From CAVVYJ01 sp963752495 (GTDB taxonomy: Bacteria; Pseudomonadota; Gammaproteobacteria; Burkholderiales; Methylophilaceae): a stretch of 64,000 nt of DNA. Below the pieces are notes generated by a model, which saw nothing but the letters and a program-made list of their open reading frames with translations, searched no databases and was not told the origin of the DNA. Positions 1-10,231 of this stretch are shown here, piece after piece; the stretch's first letter is position 1; the number at the start of each line of letters is the position of its first letter. Where the stretch lies: contig CAVVYJ010000002.1 of assembly GCA_963752495.1 (NCBI GenBank), positions 310,001 through 374,000 on the forward strand, given 5' to 3'. The position numbers were made by a program, and so were the translations under genes.

Positions 1-1
1 C

Positions 2-3000
2 TTGAAATCATTACCAAGCCGTCTTGGTATGGTGCTGGATATTGCTTTGCGTGATATCGAACGCGTATTGTATTTTGAAGCATTTATTGTTGTAGATCCT
101 GGCATGACGCCGCTTACACGTGGTCAGCTGCTGACAGAAGATGACTATCTGGCCAAAGTAGAAGAATATGGTGATGAGTTCAATGCTGTAATGGGTGCTG
201 AGGCTGTGCGAGAGTTATTGCGCACTATGGATATTCATAGAGAGATTGAAGTGTTGCGCCAAGATTTATCTGATACTGGCTCTGAAGCCAAAATCAAGAA
301 AATCGCAAAGCGGTTGAAAGTGCTGGAAGCATTCCAAAAATCTGGCATTAAGCCAGAGTGGATGATTCTTGAAATCTTGCCAGTGTTGCCACCAGAATTG
401 CGCCCATTGGTGCCTTTGGACGGCGGTCGTTTTGCGACATCTGACTTAAACGATTTGTATCGTCGTGTGATTAACCGTAACAACCGTTTGAAACGTTTGT
501 TAGAGTTAAAAGCACCAGAAATCATCGTACGTAATGAAAAACGTATGTTGCAAGAGGCGGTGGACTCATTATTAGACAACGGTCGTCGCGGTAAGGTAAT
601 GACTGGTGCCAATAAGCGTCCGTTAAAATCACTCGCAGATATGATTAAAGGTAAAGGCGGTCGCTTCCGTCAAAACTTGTTGGGTAAACGTGTGGACTAC
701 TCAGGCCGTTCAGTGATTGTGGTGGGCCCTCAACTTAAACTGCATCAATGTGGTTTACCGAAGAAAATGGCATTAGAGTTGTTCAAACCATTCATATTCC
801 ATAAATTGGAAGTGTTGGGCTTGGCTACAACAATTAAGGCGGCGAAGAAGAAAGTAGAAGAAGAAGGGCCAGAAGTTTGGGATATCTTAGAAGATGTGAT
901 TCGCGAGCATCCAGTATTGCTAAACCGTGCACCAACGCTTCACCGTTTAGGTATTCAAGCATTTGAACCGGTGCTGATTGAAGGTAAAGCTATTCAATTG
1001 CACCCACTAGTTTGCGCGGCGTTCAACGCCGACTTCGATGGTGACCAAATGGCGGTTCACGTTCCATTGAGCCTAGAGGCACAAATGGAAGCACGCACTT
1101 TGATGTTGGCATCAAACAATGTATTGTCGCCAGCTAACGGTGAACCAATCATTGTGCCTTCACAAGATATCGTGTTGGGTCTTTACTACATGACGCGTGA
1201 CAAGATCGCTGCGCGTGGTGAGGGCATGCGCTTTAGCGATGTGAAGGAAGTGCAACGTGTGTTCGATCAGGGTTTGATTGATTTGCATGCAAAAGTGACA
1301 GTACGTATTAAAGAATACGAACTCGACCTTGATGGTAACAAAACCGAGAAAACTAATCGTTACGAAACTACGGTTGGACGCGCTTTATTATCGGAAATTC
1401 TTCCGCAGGGTCTAGCGTTTAGTTATATTGATAAAGCGTTGAAAAAGAAAGAAATTTCAAAACTCATCAATGCATCATTCCGCAAAGTGGGTATCCGCGA
1501 AACGGTGATTTTTGCCGATAGATTGATGTACACAGGCTACAGTTATGCGACTAAAGCGGGTATTTCTATTTCGATTAACGATATGCTTGTACCGCCAGAA
1601 AAAGAGCAATTGATTTCTGCAGCAGAGGGTGAAGTTAAAGAAATTGAAGACCAATATGTTTCTGGTCTGGTGACACAAGGTGAGCGCTATAACAAGGTAG
1701 TGGATATCTGGGGTCGTGCAGGCGACAAAGTGGCGGATGCCATGATGAAACAATTGCGCGAAGAGGCTGTGCTTGATGTTGATGGCAAACAAGCTAAAGA
1801 TGAATCTGGTAAAGCCTTACGTCAAGAATCGTTTAACGCAATTTACATGATGGCGGATTCCGGTGCGCGAGGTTCTGCTGCACAGGTGCGTCAGCTTGCT
1901 GGTATGCGTGGATTGATGGCGAAACCGGATGGTTCGATTATTGAAACGCCCATTAAAGCTAACTTCCGCGAAGGCTTGAATGTTCTGCAGTACTTTATTT
2001 CAACCCACGGCGCACGTAAGGGCTTGGCTGATACGGCGTTGAAAACGGCTAACTCAGGTTACTTAACCCGCCGTTTGGTGGATGTCACGCAAGATTTGGT
2101 GGTTACTGAGTTGGATTGCGGTACGAACGAGGGTCTGGTCACTAAAGCGCTGATTAAGGGCGGAGAAGTGGTTGAGCCTTTGCATGATCGTATTTTAGGC
2201 CGCACAGCTGCGCTCGATGTGATTCACCCAGAAACACAAGAAGTGATTTACCCAGCAGGCACTTTACTAGGCGAAGATGAAGTTGAAAAAATCGATGCTT
2301 TAGGTATTGATGAAGTTAAAGTGCGCACGGCGCTTACATGTGACACCCGTTATGGTATATGTGCTAAATGCTATGGTCGTGACTTGGGCCGTGGCAAGCT
2401 AATCAGCATGGGTGAAGCTGTTGGTGTGATTGCGGCACAATCGATTGGCGAACCTGGTACACAGTTGACGATGCGTACGTTCCACATCGGTGGTGCAGTA
2501 TCGCGCGCTGCGTCAATCAGTCAAATTGAAAGTAAATCTAACGGTACTTTAAGTTTTACTTCGACGATGCGCTATGTAACCAATGCGCGTAACGAGCAAG
2601 TGGTAATTTCTCGTAACGGCGAAGTAATCGTTGTAGATGACAACACGGGTCGTGAGCGTGAGCGTCATAAAGTGCCATATGGTGCAACATTGACGGTTAT
2701 GGATGGCAAAGCTGTTAAAGCAGGGCAAACCCTTGCAACTTGGGATCCGCATACGCGTCCAATCATTACCGAGTATTCAGGTCAGGTGAAGTTTGAAAAC
2801 GTGGAAGAAGGTATTACCGTTGCCAAACAAATCGATGAAGTAACTGGCTTGTCATCCTTGGTAGTAATCGATCCTAAACAGCGTGCTGGTCAATCTAAAG
2901 GGTTGCGTCCACAAATTAAACTGTTAGATGCAACTGGTAACGAAGTGAAGATTGCTGGTAGCGATTTGTCTGTAAATGTGACCTTCCAGTTGGGTTGTAT

Positions 3001-3958
3001 TATTACCGTGAAAGATGGTCAGGATGTTGGTGTGGGTGAAGTGATTGCACGTATTCCGCAAGAATCATCCAAAACTCGCGATATTACCGGTGGTTTGCCG
3101 CGTGTGGCTGAATTGTTCGAAGCGCGCTCACCAAAAGATGCCGGTATGCTTGCAGAAGTAACGGGTACCGTTTCATTCGGTAAAGACACCAAAGGTAAGC
3201 AGCGCTTGGTGATTACAGATTTAGATGGCGTTTCGAGCGAGTTCTTGATTGCTAAAGACAAACACGTAACAGCACATGATGGTCAAGTTGTGACTAAAGG
3301 TGAAACGATTGTGGATGGTCCAGCCGATCCGCAAGATATTTTACGCCTGCAAGGTCGCGAGGCGCTTGCGCGTTATGTGATTGATGAAGTGCAAGATGTG
3401 TATCGTTTACAGGGCGTTAAGATTAATGACAAACACATTGAAGTGATTGTGCGCCAAATGTTGCGCCGTGTACGAATTACCGATGCGGGTGACACCGGCT
3501 TTATTCAAGGTGAGCAAGTAGAGCGTGCAGACGTGTTGGCTGAGAATGAAAAAGTAGTTGCACAAGACAAACGTCCAGCGGTATTTGAGTATGTGTTGCT
3601 CGGTATTACCAAGGCGTCATTGTCGACTGATTCATTTATTTCAGCGGCATCGTTCCAAGAAACTACTCGCGTCCTAACTGAGGCTGCAATCTTAGGCAAA
3701 CGAGATGATCTGCGCGGCTTGAAAGAAAACGTGATTGTAGGTCGCTTAATTCCAGCAGGTACGGGATTGGCATATCATGAAACACGTAAACAAAAAGCCT
3801 TGGGTCTGACAGAAGGCCCTAGTGCGGCGGCTGTAGCGGCGGAAGAATTGTTTGCTACACAAGCAAGTGAAGAAGCGCCAGTTGCGGATGAAGGCGTAGC
3901 GGTAGATACAACGGCGAATACTGAAACAACGCCTAATGTTGAGGCCGCGGCAGAGTAA
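2..3958 (+). CDS. rpoC: RNA polymerase beta' subunit (5' end missing)
   Basis: Largest subunit of the core RNA polymerase, carrying the catalytic Mg2+ site. The visible 1318 codons align with E. coli RpoC from roughly residue 90 to the end, so about 90 N-terminal residues, including the first zinc site, lie upstream of the window; the TTG at base 2 is not a true start. The invariant metal-binding motif NADFDGDQM is at visible residues 342-350. The second zinc-binding cluster (CDTRYGICAKC) begins near residue 780. The bridge-helix and trigger-loop region (GEPGTQLTMRTFHIGGA) is intact. The C-terminal tail after about residue 1275 is Ala/Glu-rich and lineage-specific. It ends 196 nt before rpsL, which has its own promoter. 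Confidence 0.98.
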   Translation: MKSLPSRLGMVLDIALRDIERVLYFEAFIVVDPGMTPLTRGQLLTEDDYLAKVEEYGDEFNAVMGAEAVRELLRTMDIHREIEVLRQDLSDTGSEAKIKKIAKRLKVLEAFQKSGIKPEWMILEILPVLPPELRPLVPLDGGRFATSDLNDLYRRVINRNNRLKRLLELKAPEIIVRNEKRMLQEAVDSLLDNGRRGKVMTGANKRPLKSLADMIKGKGGRFRQNLLGKRVDYSGRSVIVVGPQLKLHQCGLPKKMALELFKPFIFHKLEVLGLATTIKAAKKKVEEEGPEVWDILEDVIREHPVLLNRAPTLHRLGIQAFEPVLIEGKAIQLHPLVCAAFNADFDGDQMAVHVPLSLEAQMEARTLMLASNNVLSPANGEPIIVPSQDIVLGLYYMTRDKIAARGEGMRFSDVKEVQRVFDQGLIDLHAKVTVRIKEYELDLDGNKTEKTNRYETTVGRALLSEILPQGLAFSYIDKALKKKEISKLINASFRKVGIRETVIFADRLMYTGYSYATKAGISISINDMLVPPEKEQLISAAEGEVKEIEDQYVSGLVTQGERYNKVVDIWGRAGDKVADAMMKQLREEAVLDVDGKQAKDESGKALRQESFNAIYMMADSGARGSAAQVRQLAGMRGLMAKPDGSIIETPIKANFREGLNVLQYFISTHGARKGLADTALKTANSGYLTRRLVDVTQDLVVTELDCGTNEGLVTKALIKGGEVVEPLHDRILGRTAALDVIHPETQEVIYPAGTLLGEDEVEKIDALGIDEVKVRTALTCDTRYGICAKCYGRDLGRGKLISMGEAVGVIAAQSIGEPGTQLTMRTFHIGGAVSRAASISQIESKSNGTLSFTSTMRYVTNARNEQVVISRNGEVIVVDDNTGRERERHKVPYGATLTVMDGKAVKAGQTLATWDPHTRPIITEYSGQVKFENVEEGITVAKQIDEVTGLSSLVVIDPKQRAGQSKGLRPQIKLLDATGNEVKIAGSDLSVNVTFQLGCIITVKDGQDVGVGEVIARIPQESSKTRDITGGLPRVAELFEARSPKDAGMLAEVTGTVSFGKDTKGKQRLVITDLDGVSSEFLIAKDKHVTAHDGQVVTKGETIVDGPADPQDILRLQGREALARYVIDEVQDVYRLQGVKINDKHIEVIVRQMLRRVRITDAGDTGFIQGEQVERADVLAENEKVVAQDKRPAVFEYVLLGITKASLSTDSFISAASFQETTRVLTEAAILGKRDDLRGLKENVIVGRLIPAGTGLAYHETRKQKALGLTEGPSAAAVAAEELFATQASEEAPVADEGVAVDTTANTETTPNVEAAAE

Positions 3959-4022
3959 TTGAAGTTGTTGTTTTTGTGTCAGGGTTTTAAGTATTTAGGT
4001 TTACAAGCTGACTACTTTTAGC

Positions 4023-4051
4023 TTGACACAAAGACAGCCGCTCCATACAAT
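4023..4051 (+). promoter_or_regulatory. sigma70 promoter of the str operon
   Basis: A perfect -35 box TTGACA (4023-4028), a 17-nt spacer and a -10 box TACAAT (4046-4051) lie in the rpoC-rpsL gap. Transcription would start near 4058, giving a leader of about 95 nt before rpsL. This is the strongest promoter match in the window and sits where the str operon promoter is expected. Seen directly; activity is inferred. Confidence 0.8.
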
Positions 4052-4154
4052 GCTGAGTTTTTCAGAATAGGCTCATTGCCTATTGTGATGTTTTGTTTTC
4101 TGTAATATCTGGGTTTTTGTAATATTTTGAAGAATTTTAAAAGGGTTACCGGCA

Positions 4155-4541
4155 ATGCCAACCATTAATCAGTTAATTCGCAAGCCACGCGCTAAAGTGG
4201 TGACAAAAAGCAAAGTGCCAGCACTTGAAGCTTGCCCACAAAAGCGTGGGGTATGCACGCGTGTTTACACTACAACGCCTAAAAAGCCGAACTCTGCGTT
4301 ACGTAAAGTGGCTAAAGTGCGCTTGACTAATGGCTATGAAGTGATTAGCTACATCGGTGGTGAAGGCCATAACCTGCAAGAGCATAGCGTGGTCTTGTTG
4401 CGTGGCGGTCGTGTAAAAGACTTGCCGGGTGTACGTTACCACATGGTGCGCGGTAGTTTGGATACGGCAGGTGTTAAGGATCGTAAACAATCACGTTCAA
4501 AATATGGTGCAAAACGTCCTAAAGAAGGTAAAGCAGCGTAA
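4155..4541 (+). CDS. rpsL: 30S ribosomal protein S12
   Basis: S12 sits at the 30S decoding centre and monitors codon-anticodon pairing; it is the classic streptomycin-resistance locus. The 128-residue protein starts MPTINQLIRKPR and keeps the motifs TTPKKPNSALRKVA and GGRVKDLPGVRYH. Both conserved lysines associated with resistance mutations (in KKPNS and in GGRVKDLPG) are the wild-type residue. It is the first gene of the str operon, 79 nt before rpsG, behind a strong promoter at 4023-4051. Confidence 0.98.
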   Translation: MPTINQLIRKPRAKVVTKSKVPALEACPQKRGVCTRVYTTTPKKPNSALRKVAKVRLTNGYEVISYIGGEGHNLQEHSVVLLRGGRVKDLPGVRYHMVRGSLDTAGVKDRKQSRSKYGAKRPKEGKAA

Positions 4542-4619
4542 TAATCAGTTAATTTAATGCGGCCATACAGGCCTTGCTAAAGTAGTCGCTAGCAAAACAT
4601 AAATAGAATAGAGAAGATA

Positions 4620-5090
4620 ATGCCAAGACGTAGAGAAGTTCCCAAACGTAACATTTTGCCAGACCCTAAATTTGGTAGCCAAGAAGTGTCTAAATTTGTA
4701 AATGTATTGATGACTGGTGGTAAAAAATCAGTTGCCGAGCGCATTTTATATGGTGCTTTTGACCAAGTGTCTACAAAGAGTGGTAAAGATGCACTGGAAG
4801 TGTTTACAACCGCTTTGGTAAATTTGCGCCCACTGGTCGAGGTCAAATCTCGCCGTGTTGGCGGTGCTAACTATCAAGTGCCCGTTGAAGTTCGTCCAAG
4901 CCGTCGTAGTGCGTTGGCAATGCGTTGGTTGCGTGATGCAGCGCGTAAGCGTGGTGAAAAATCAATGGGTTTACGCTTGGCGGCTGAATTAATCGAAGCT
5001 TCTGAAGGCCGTGGTTCAGCAATGAAAAAGCGTGAAGAAGTGCATCGAATGGCAGAGGCCAATAAAGCATTCTCGCATTTTAGATTTTAA
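4620..5090 (+). CDS. rpsG: 30S ribosomal protein S7
   Basis: S7 is a primary 16S rRNA binder that organises the 30S head near the E and P sites. The 156-residue protein opens MPRRREVPKR, is full length for the family, and ends MAEANKAFSHFRF. A purine-rich sequence (agagaagata) just before the ATG serves as ribosome binding site. The 78-nt gap to rpsL corresponds to the region where S7 autoregulates in E. coli; I see no obvious conserved structure there. Confidence 0.98.
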   Translation: MPRRREVPKRNILPDPKFGSQEVSKFVNVLMTGGKKSVAERILYGAFDQVSTKSGKDALEVFTTALVNLRPLVEVKSRRVGGANYQVPVEVRPSRRSALAMRWLRDAARKRGEKSMGLRLAAELIEASEGRGSAMKKREEVHRMAEANKAFSHFRF

Positions 5091-5149
5091 TTATTAAGTT
5101 TTAATTTTAGGCAACTCGCTCTTTAAGAATTTAAGTAAAGGTAAATACT

Positions 5150-7239
5150 GTGGCTCGTCAAACCCCTATTAATCGCTACCGTAACATCGGTATTTCTGCG
5201 CATATTGACGCAGGTAAAACAACGACTACTGAGCGTATTCTTTTCTACACCGGCGTAAACCATAAAATTGGTGAAGTGCATGATGGTGCGGCTACCATGG
5301 ACTGGATGGAGCAAGAGCAAGAGCGCGGTATTACCATTACTTCAGCGGCTACTACCTGTTTTTGGAAAGGTATGGCTAATCAGTTCGATCAACATCGTAT
5401 TAACATCATCGACACCCCTGGCCACGTTGACTTTACAATTGAGGTAGAGCGTTCAATGCGTGTGCTGGATGGCGCATGTATGGTTTACTGTGCTGTGGGT
5501 GGTGTACAACCACAATCTGAAACTGTTTGGCGTCAAGCCAACAAATACAAAGTACCGCGTTTAGCGTTCGTCAACAAGATGGACCGTGCCGGTGCTAACT
5601 TCTTCAAAGTGTACGATCAAATGCGTGCACGTCTTAAAGCTAACCCAATACCTTTGCAAGTGCCAATTGGCGCCGAAGAGAAATTTGAAGGCGTTGTCGA
5701 TTTAATCAAAATGAAGGCGATTTATTGGGATGAAGCATCTCAAGGTATGAAATTTGATTACCGTGATATTCCCGCTGATTTGGCTGCAGATTGCAAAAAA
5801 TGGCGCGAAAATATGGTAGAGGCGGCTGCCGAAGCCAACGAAGATTTGATGAATAAATACCTTGAAGAAGGTGAGCTGTCAGAGGCTGATATTATTCAGG
5901 GTTTGCGTATTCGTACTATTGCTTCAGAAATCGTGCCAATGATGTGCGGTTCAGCCTTTAAAAATAAAGGTGTGCAGGCGATGTTGGATAAGGTGGTTGA
6001 GTTGATGCCAGCGCCAACGGATATTCCGCCAACTCGTGCAGAAGATGAAGACGGCAAAGAGATGTTCCTTAGAGCGGCTGACGATGAAAAATTCTCTGCT
6101 TTGGCGTTCAAAATTATGACTGACCCATTTGTTGGTCAGTTGATTTTCTTCCGCGTATATTCTGGCGTGATTAATGCAGGTGATACTGTTTACAACCCCA
6201 TTAAGGGCAAAAAAGAGCGTATTGGTCGTATTGTGCAAATGCATGCTAATAACCGCGTGCCGCTCGAAGAGGTGCGCGCAGGCGATATCGCCGCAGCAGT
6301 TGGCTTAAAAGATGCGACTACTGGTGATACTTTGTGTGCCTTGAATACCGAAATTATTCTTGAGCGCATGATTTTCCCTGAGCCAGTGATTCACGTTGCA
6401 GTTGAGCCAAAAACCAAGGCTGACCAAGAAAAAATGGGTATTGCACTCAATCGTTTGGCGCAAGAAGATCCTTCTTTCCGCGTGAAAACAGATGAGGAAA
6501 CTAACCAAACCATTATTTCTGGTATGGGCGAGTTGCACTTGGAAATTCTGGTTGATCGCATGAAGCGCGAATTTGGCGTTGAAGCCAACGTAGGTGCGCC
6601 ACAAGTTGCATACCGTGAAGCGATTAGGAAAATGGTCGAAGTTGAAGGTAAGTTCGTTAAGCAGTCTGGTGGTAAAGGTCAATACGGTCATGTATGGTTG
6701 AAAATGGAGCCAAACGAAGCTGGTAAAGGCTTTGAGTTTGTGGATGCCATTAAAGGCGGTACTGTGCCCGCGAGTTTATTCCAGCAGTTGAAAAAGGTCT
6801 GCGCGAAACCATTCCAGCAGGTATTTTGGCTGGATTCCCAGTGGTTGATGTCAAAGTAACATTGTTTGATGGTTCATACCATGACGTTGACTCGAATGAA
6901 AACGCATTTAAAATGGCGGCGTCAATGGGTTTTAAAGACGGCATGCGTAAAGCGGATCCAGTTTTACTTGAGCCAATGATGTCGGTTGAAGTTGAGACGC
7001 CTGAAGATTATATGGGTGACGTGATGGGTGACTTATCTTCACGTCGCGGCATGATTCAAGGCATGGAAGATAACGCACCGGGTAAAGTGATTCGTGCGGA
7101 AGTGCCATTGGCAGAAATGTTTGGTTATTCGACTGCGGTGCGTTCGTTGTCGCAAGGCCGTGCAAGCTATACTATGGAATTTAAGCATTACACAGAAGCA
7201 CCAAGAAACGTGGCAGATGCCATAATCAACAAAAAATAG
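5150..7239 (+). CDS. fusA: elongation factor G (frameshifted in this sequence)
   Basis: Translocation GTPase of the ribosome. The GTG start at 5150 gives MARQTPINRYRNIGISAHIDAG; the P-loop (AHIDAGKT), the DTPGH motif and the NKMD motif are all present. The frame breaks after GGTVP, near 6767-6770: one base is missing, so frame 1 runs into an artificial stop at 6859 while the true continuation (PAVEKGLRETIPAGILAGFP) is read in the next frame to 7239. Restoring one base gives 696 residues, the normal EF-G length. The gene is essential and both halves are fully conserved, so a sequencing or assembly error is far more likely than a pseudogene. Confidence 0.95.
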
Positions 7240-7275
7240 TAATTTAATTTAAGTATTAGATTAAAGGAAACAAAC

Positions 7276-8465
7276 ATGGCAAAAGGCAAATTTGAGCGTA
7301 CAAAGCCACACGTGAACGTGGGTACAATTGGTCACGTGGATCATGGTAAGACGACGTTGACGGCAGCGATTACGACGATTGTTGCAAAGAAATTTGGTGG
7401 TGAATCTAAGGCGTACGATCAAATTGATGCGGCGCCGGAAGAGAAAGCGCGTGGTATTACGATTAATACTGCGCACGTTGAGTATGAGACGGCAACTCGT
7501 CACTATGCGCACGTGGATTGCCCAGGCCATGCGGACTATGTGAAGAACATGATTACTGGCGCTGCACAAATGGATGGCGCGATTTTGGTTTGTTCAGCAG
7601 CTGACGGCCCAATGCCACAAACCCGTGAGCACATCTTGTTAGCCCGCCAAGTTGGCGTGCCATACATTGTTGTGTATATGAACAAAGCCGACATGGTGGA
7701 TGATAAAGAGTTGTTTGAATTGGTTGAAATGGAAATTCGTGAGCTTCTTCTAAATATGACTTCCCAGGCGATGATACACCGATTGATTATTGGTTCAGCT
7801 AAATGGCTTTAGAAGGTGACCAATCTGAATACGGCGAGCCGTCGATCTTGAAATTGGCTGATGCATTGGATTCATATATTCCAATGCCAGAGCGCGCGAT
7901 TGATGGCGCATTCTTGATGCCAGTGGAAGACGTATTCTCAATTTCTGGCCGTGGTACTGTGGTAACAGGCCGTATTGAACGCGGCATTGTTAAGGTTGGT
8001 GAAGAAATTGAAATCGTTGGTATCAAGCCAACACTTAAAACCACTTGTACTGGCGTTGAGATGTTCCGTAAGTTGCTGGACCAAGGTCAAGCAGGCGATA
8101 ACGTAGGTGTGTTGCTGCGTGGTACAAAACGTGAAGAAGTAGAACGCGGCCAAGTGTTGGCGAAATCAGGTTCAATCAAGCCACACACCAAATTTACAGC
8201 AGAAATCTACGTGTTGGGTAAAGATGAAGGTGGTCGTCATACGCCATTCTTCCAAGGTTACCGTCCACAGTTTTACTTCCGTACGACGGACGTGACTGGT
8301 GCTGTAGAGTTGCCAGCAGGTACAGAAATGGTGATGCCAGGTGATAACGTAACTATCACAGTGACATTGATTGCTCCGATTGCGATGGAAGAAGGTTTAC
8401 GTTTTGCGATTCGTGAAGGTGGCCGTACGGTTGGTGCAGGCGTGGTCGCTAAGATCATTGAATAA
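7276..8465 (+). CDS. tuf: elongation factor Tu (three indels in this sequence)
   Basis: Delivers aminoacyl-tRNA to the ribosome as a GTP complex. The P-loop GHVDHGKT, DCPGHADY and NKAD motifs lie in the first part; domains 2 and 3 follow from about 7803. Between 7744 and 7803 the reading frame is disturbed three times: a missing T in the cttctt stretch near 7747, an extra G near 7785, and AAA at 7801-7803 where four A are expected. Undoing them yields exactly 396 residues, the standard length. Betaproteobacteria usually carry two near-identical tuf copies, so collapsed reads could have produced the poor local consensus. It lies directly upstream of the S10 operon. Confidence 0.95.
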
Positions 8466-8479
8466 TTTGTAATTTAATT

Positions 8480-8505
8480 AAACGGCAGGCTAAAGTCTGC
8501 CGTTT
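8480..8505 (+). terminator. hairpin between tuf and rpsJ
   Basis: A 9-bp perfect stem (AAACGGCAG with CTGCCGTTT) with an 8-nt loop lies in the 61-nt gap between tuf and rpsJ. It is followed by a U-rich but interrupted tail (ttcgctctttat). It could act as a partial terminator or attenuator separating tuf from the S10 operon. The tail is too poor for a confident intrinsic terminator. Confidence 0.5.
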
Positions 8506-8526
8506 CGCTCTTTATAAGGAAAAGAC

Positions 8527-8835
8527 ATGGCAGCGCAAAAAATTCGTATTCGTTTAAAAGCATTTGATTATCGTTTGATTGATCAATCTGCTCAAGAGAT
8601 TGTTGAAACTGCCAAACGTACTGGCGCAGTAGTTAAAGGCCCAGTGCCATTGCCTACACGTATTGAACGTTTTGATATTTTACGCTCACCACACGTTAAC
8701 AAGACATCGCGTGATCAGTTTGAGATTCGCACGCATCAACGCTTGATGGATATTGTAGATCCAACGGATAAAACGGTAGATGCTTTGATGAAGTTAGATC
8801 TTCCAGCAGGTGTAGACGTAGAAATTAAGTTGTAA
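8527..8835 (+). CDS. rpsJ: 30S ribosomal protein S10
   Basis: Small-subunit head protein that also pairs with NusB in transcription antitermination. It is 102 residues, starts MAAQKIRIRLKAFDYRLIDQ and has the conserved stretch GPVPLPTRIERFDILRSPHV. An AAGGAAAAG ribosome binding site precedes the ATG. It heads the S10 operon, but a separate promoter follows it, in front of rplC. Confidence 0.98.
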   Translation: MAAQKIRIRLKAFDYRLIDQSAQEIVETAKRTGAVVKGPVPLPTRIERFDILRSPHVNKTSRDQFEIRTHQRLMDIVDPTDKTVDALMKLDLPAGVDVEIKL

Positions 8836-8847
8836 GTAACTAATTTG

Positions 8848-8876
8848 TTGTAAAAAGAATGGGAGTTCGGTATAAT
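8848..8876 (+). promoter_or_regulatory. promoter upstream of rplC
   Basis: A -35-like TTGTAA (8848-8853), a 17-nt spacer and a perfect -10 TATAAT (8871-8876) lie in the 107-nt rpsJ-rplC gap. This suggests that rplC and the rest of the S10 operon can be transcribed apart from rpsJ. An imperfect short hairpin with a T-run (about 8894-8920) follows and might attenuate. Seen in the sequence; activity is inferred. Confidence 0.6.
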
Positions 8877-8942
8877 CCGCGCTCTTTCACAGAAGTCGGT
8901 CAATTGTAATCGGCTTTTTAACTAAATAATAAGGAATCGATC

Positions 8943-9605
8943 ATGAGCTTAGGGCTTATTGGTCGCAAGGTGGGTATGACCCGCGTGTTTACTGAAGATG
9001 GCGCAAGCATCCCAGTAACCGTGCTAGAGGTTACGCCAAACCGTGTGACTCAGATCAAAACTGTCGAAACCGATGGCTATAACGGCCTTCAGGTTGCTTT
9101 TGGCGAGCGTCGCGCTAGCCGTATTAACAAAGCACTGACTGGACATTTTGCTAAAGCAGGTGTTGCGGCTGGTTCGGGCATAAAAGAATTCAACGTAGGT
9201 GCTGATGTGACTGCTAATCATGCAGTTGGTACCAATGTTACTGTTGAGCTTTTCCAGGCAGGTGAATTAGTGGATGTCACTGGCACCTCGATTGGTAAAG
9301 GTTTTGCAGGCGCAATTAAACGTCACCATTTCAAATCAAACCGGGCTTCTCACGGTAACTCACGTTCACACAACGTACCTGGCTCTATTGGTATGGCGCA
9401 GGATCCGGGTCGAGTATTCCCTGGTAAGCGTATGCCCGGTCATTTAGGTGCTGTGACAGTGACTACACAGAATCTGGAAGTAGTTCGTGTAGACGCAGAG
9501 CGTAATCTGCTGTTGATCAAAGGTGCAATCCCTGGTGCTAAGGGCGGTGATGTTGTTGTACGTCCAGCCATTAAAGCCAAAGCAACTAAAGCACGGGGAG
9601 GCTAA
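8943..9605 (+). CDS. rplC: 50S ribosomal protein L3
   Basis: Early-assembly 23S rRNA-binding protein reaching toward the peptidyl transferase centre. It has 220 residues, begins MSLGLIGRKVGMTRVF and contains the conserved PGSIGMAQDPGRVFPGKRMPGH region, whose glutamine is the usual PrmB methylation site. TAAGGAATC precedes the start. It ends 2 nt before rplD, consistent with translational coupling. Confidence 0.98.
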   Translation: MSLGLIGRKVGMTRVFTEDGASIPVTVLEVTPNRVTQIKTVETDGYNGLQVAFGERRASRINKALTGHFAKAGVAAGSGIKEFNVGADVTANHAVGTNVTVELFQAGELVDVTGTSIGKGFAGAIKRHHFKSNRASHGNSRSHNVPGSIGMAQDPGRVFPGKRMPGHLGAVTVTTQNLEVVRVDAERNLLLIKGAIPGAKGGDVVVRPAIKAKATKARGG

Positions 9606-9607
9606 TC

Positions 9608-10219
9608 ATGGAAATTAAATTAATCGATAACAATGGTAAAGCCGCGAAAAAAGGCGTCACAGTTTCTGATGTGACTTTTGGTCGCGAGTTTAACGAAGCG
9701 CTAGTTCACCAAGTAGTGGTTGCTTATATGGCAAATTCACGCACTGCGACACGCGCACAAAAAACCCGCGCAACCGTAGCGCATACCACGCATAAACCGT
9801 ATGCGCAAAAAGGTACAGGTAACGCACGTGCTGGTATGACCTCAAGCCCAATTTGGCGCGGAGGCGGTCGTGCATTCCCAAATAGCCCAAATGAAAATTA
9901 CAGCCATAAAGTAAACCGTAAGGCTTACCGTGCTGGCATGCAAACGATTTTGTCTGAACTGGTTCGTCAAGAGCGTATTGCAGTTGTTGAAGACTTCAAA
10001 ATAGCAGCGCCTAAAACTAAGCAATTCGTAGAGAAAATCAAAGGCTTGGGTTATGCGGATGGCGTGTTATTGCTGACAGACGGCTTTGATGAGAATTTAT
10101 ATTTATCTTCACGCAATTTAACTAATGTGATGGTGGTTGAAGCGCAGTATGCAGACCCTGTCAGCTTAGTGCGCTTCCCAAAAGTATTGGCTGACCGCTG
10201 GAGCAGTGAAGAAGCTTGA
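9608..10219 (+). CDS. rplD: 50S ribosomal protein L4
   Basis: Lines the exit tunnel; in E. coli it also represses its own S10 operon. The 203-residue protein has the tunnel-loop region (YAQKGTGNARAGMTSSPIWRGG) and a normal C-terminal half. The start ATG lies 2 nt after the rplC stop and an AGGAGGC-like ribosome binding site overlaps the rplC end. I see no clear E. coli-type L4-responsive leader before rpsJ. Confidence 0.97.
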   Translation: MEIKLIDNNGKAAKKGVTVSDVTFGREFNEALVHQVVVAYMANSRTATRAQKTRATVAHTTHKPYAQKGTGNARAGMTSSPIWRGGGRAFPNSPNENYSHKVNRKAYRAGMQTILSELVRQERIAVVEDFKIAAPKTKQFVEKIKGLGYADGVLLLTDGFDENLYLSSRNLTNVMVVEAQYADPVSLVRFPKVLADRWSSEEA

Positions 10220-10231
10220 GGAGATGCTAGC

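Noticed and set aside
235..612. Many antisense ORFs over rpoC, ribosomal genes and others
   Set aside because: They mirror conserved coding regions, have no family similarity and no credible ribosome binding sites; they are shadows.
6767..6859. fusA break as programmed frameshifting
   Set aside because: There is no slippery heptamer with downstream structure that I can see, EF-G is not known to be frameshift-regulated, and similar breaks occur in many unrelated genes of the window.
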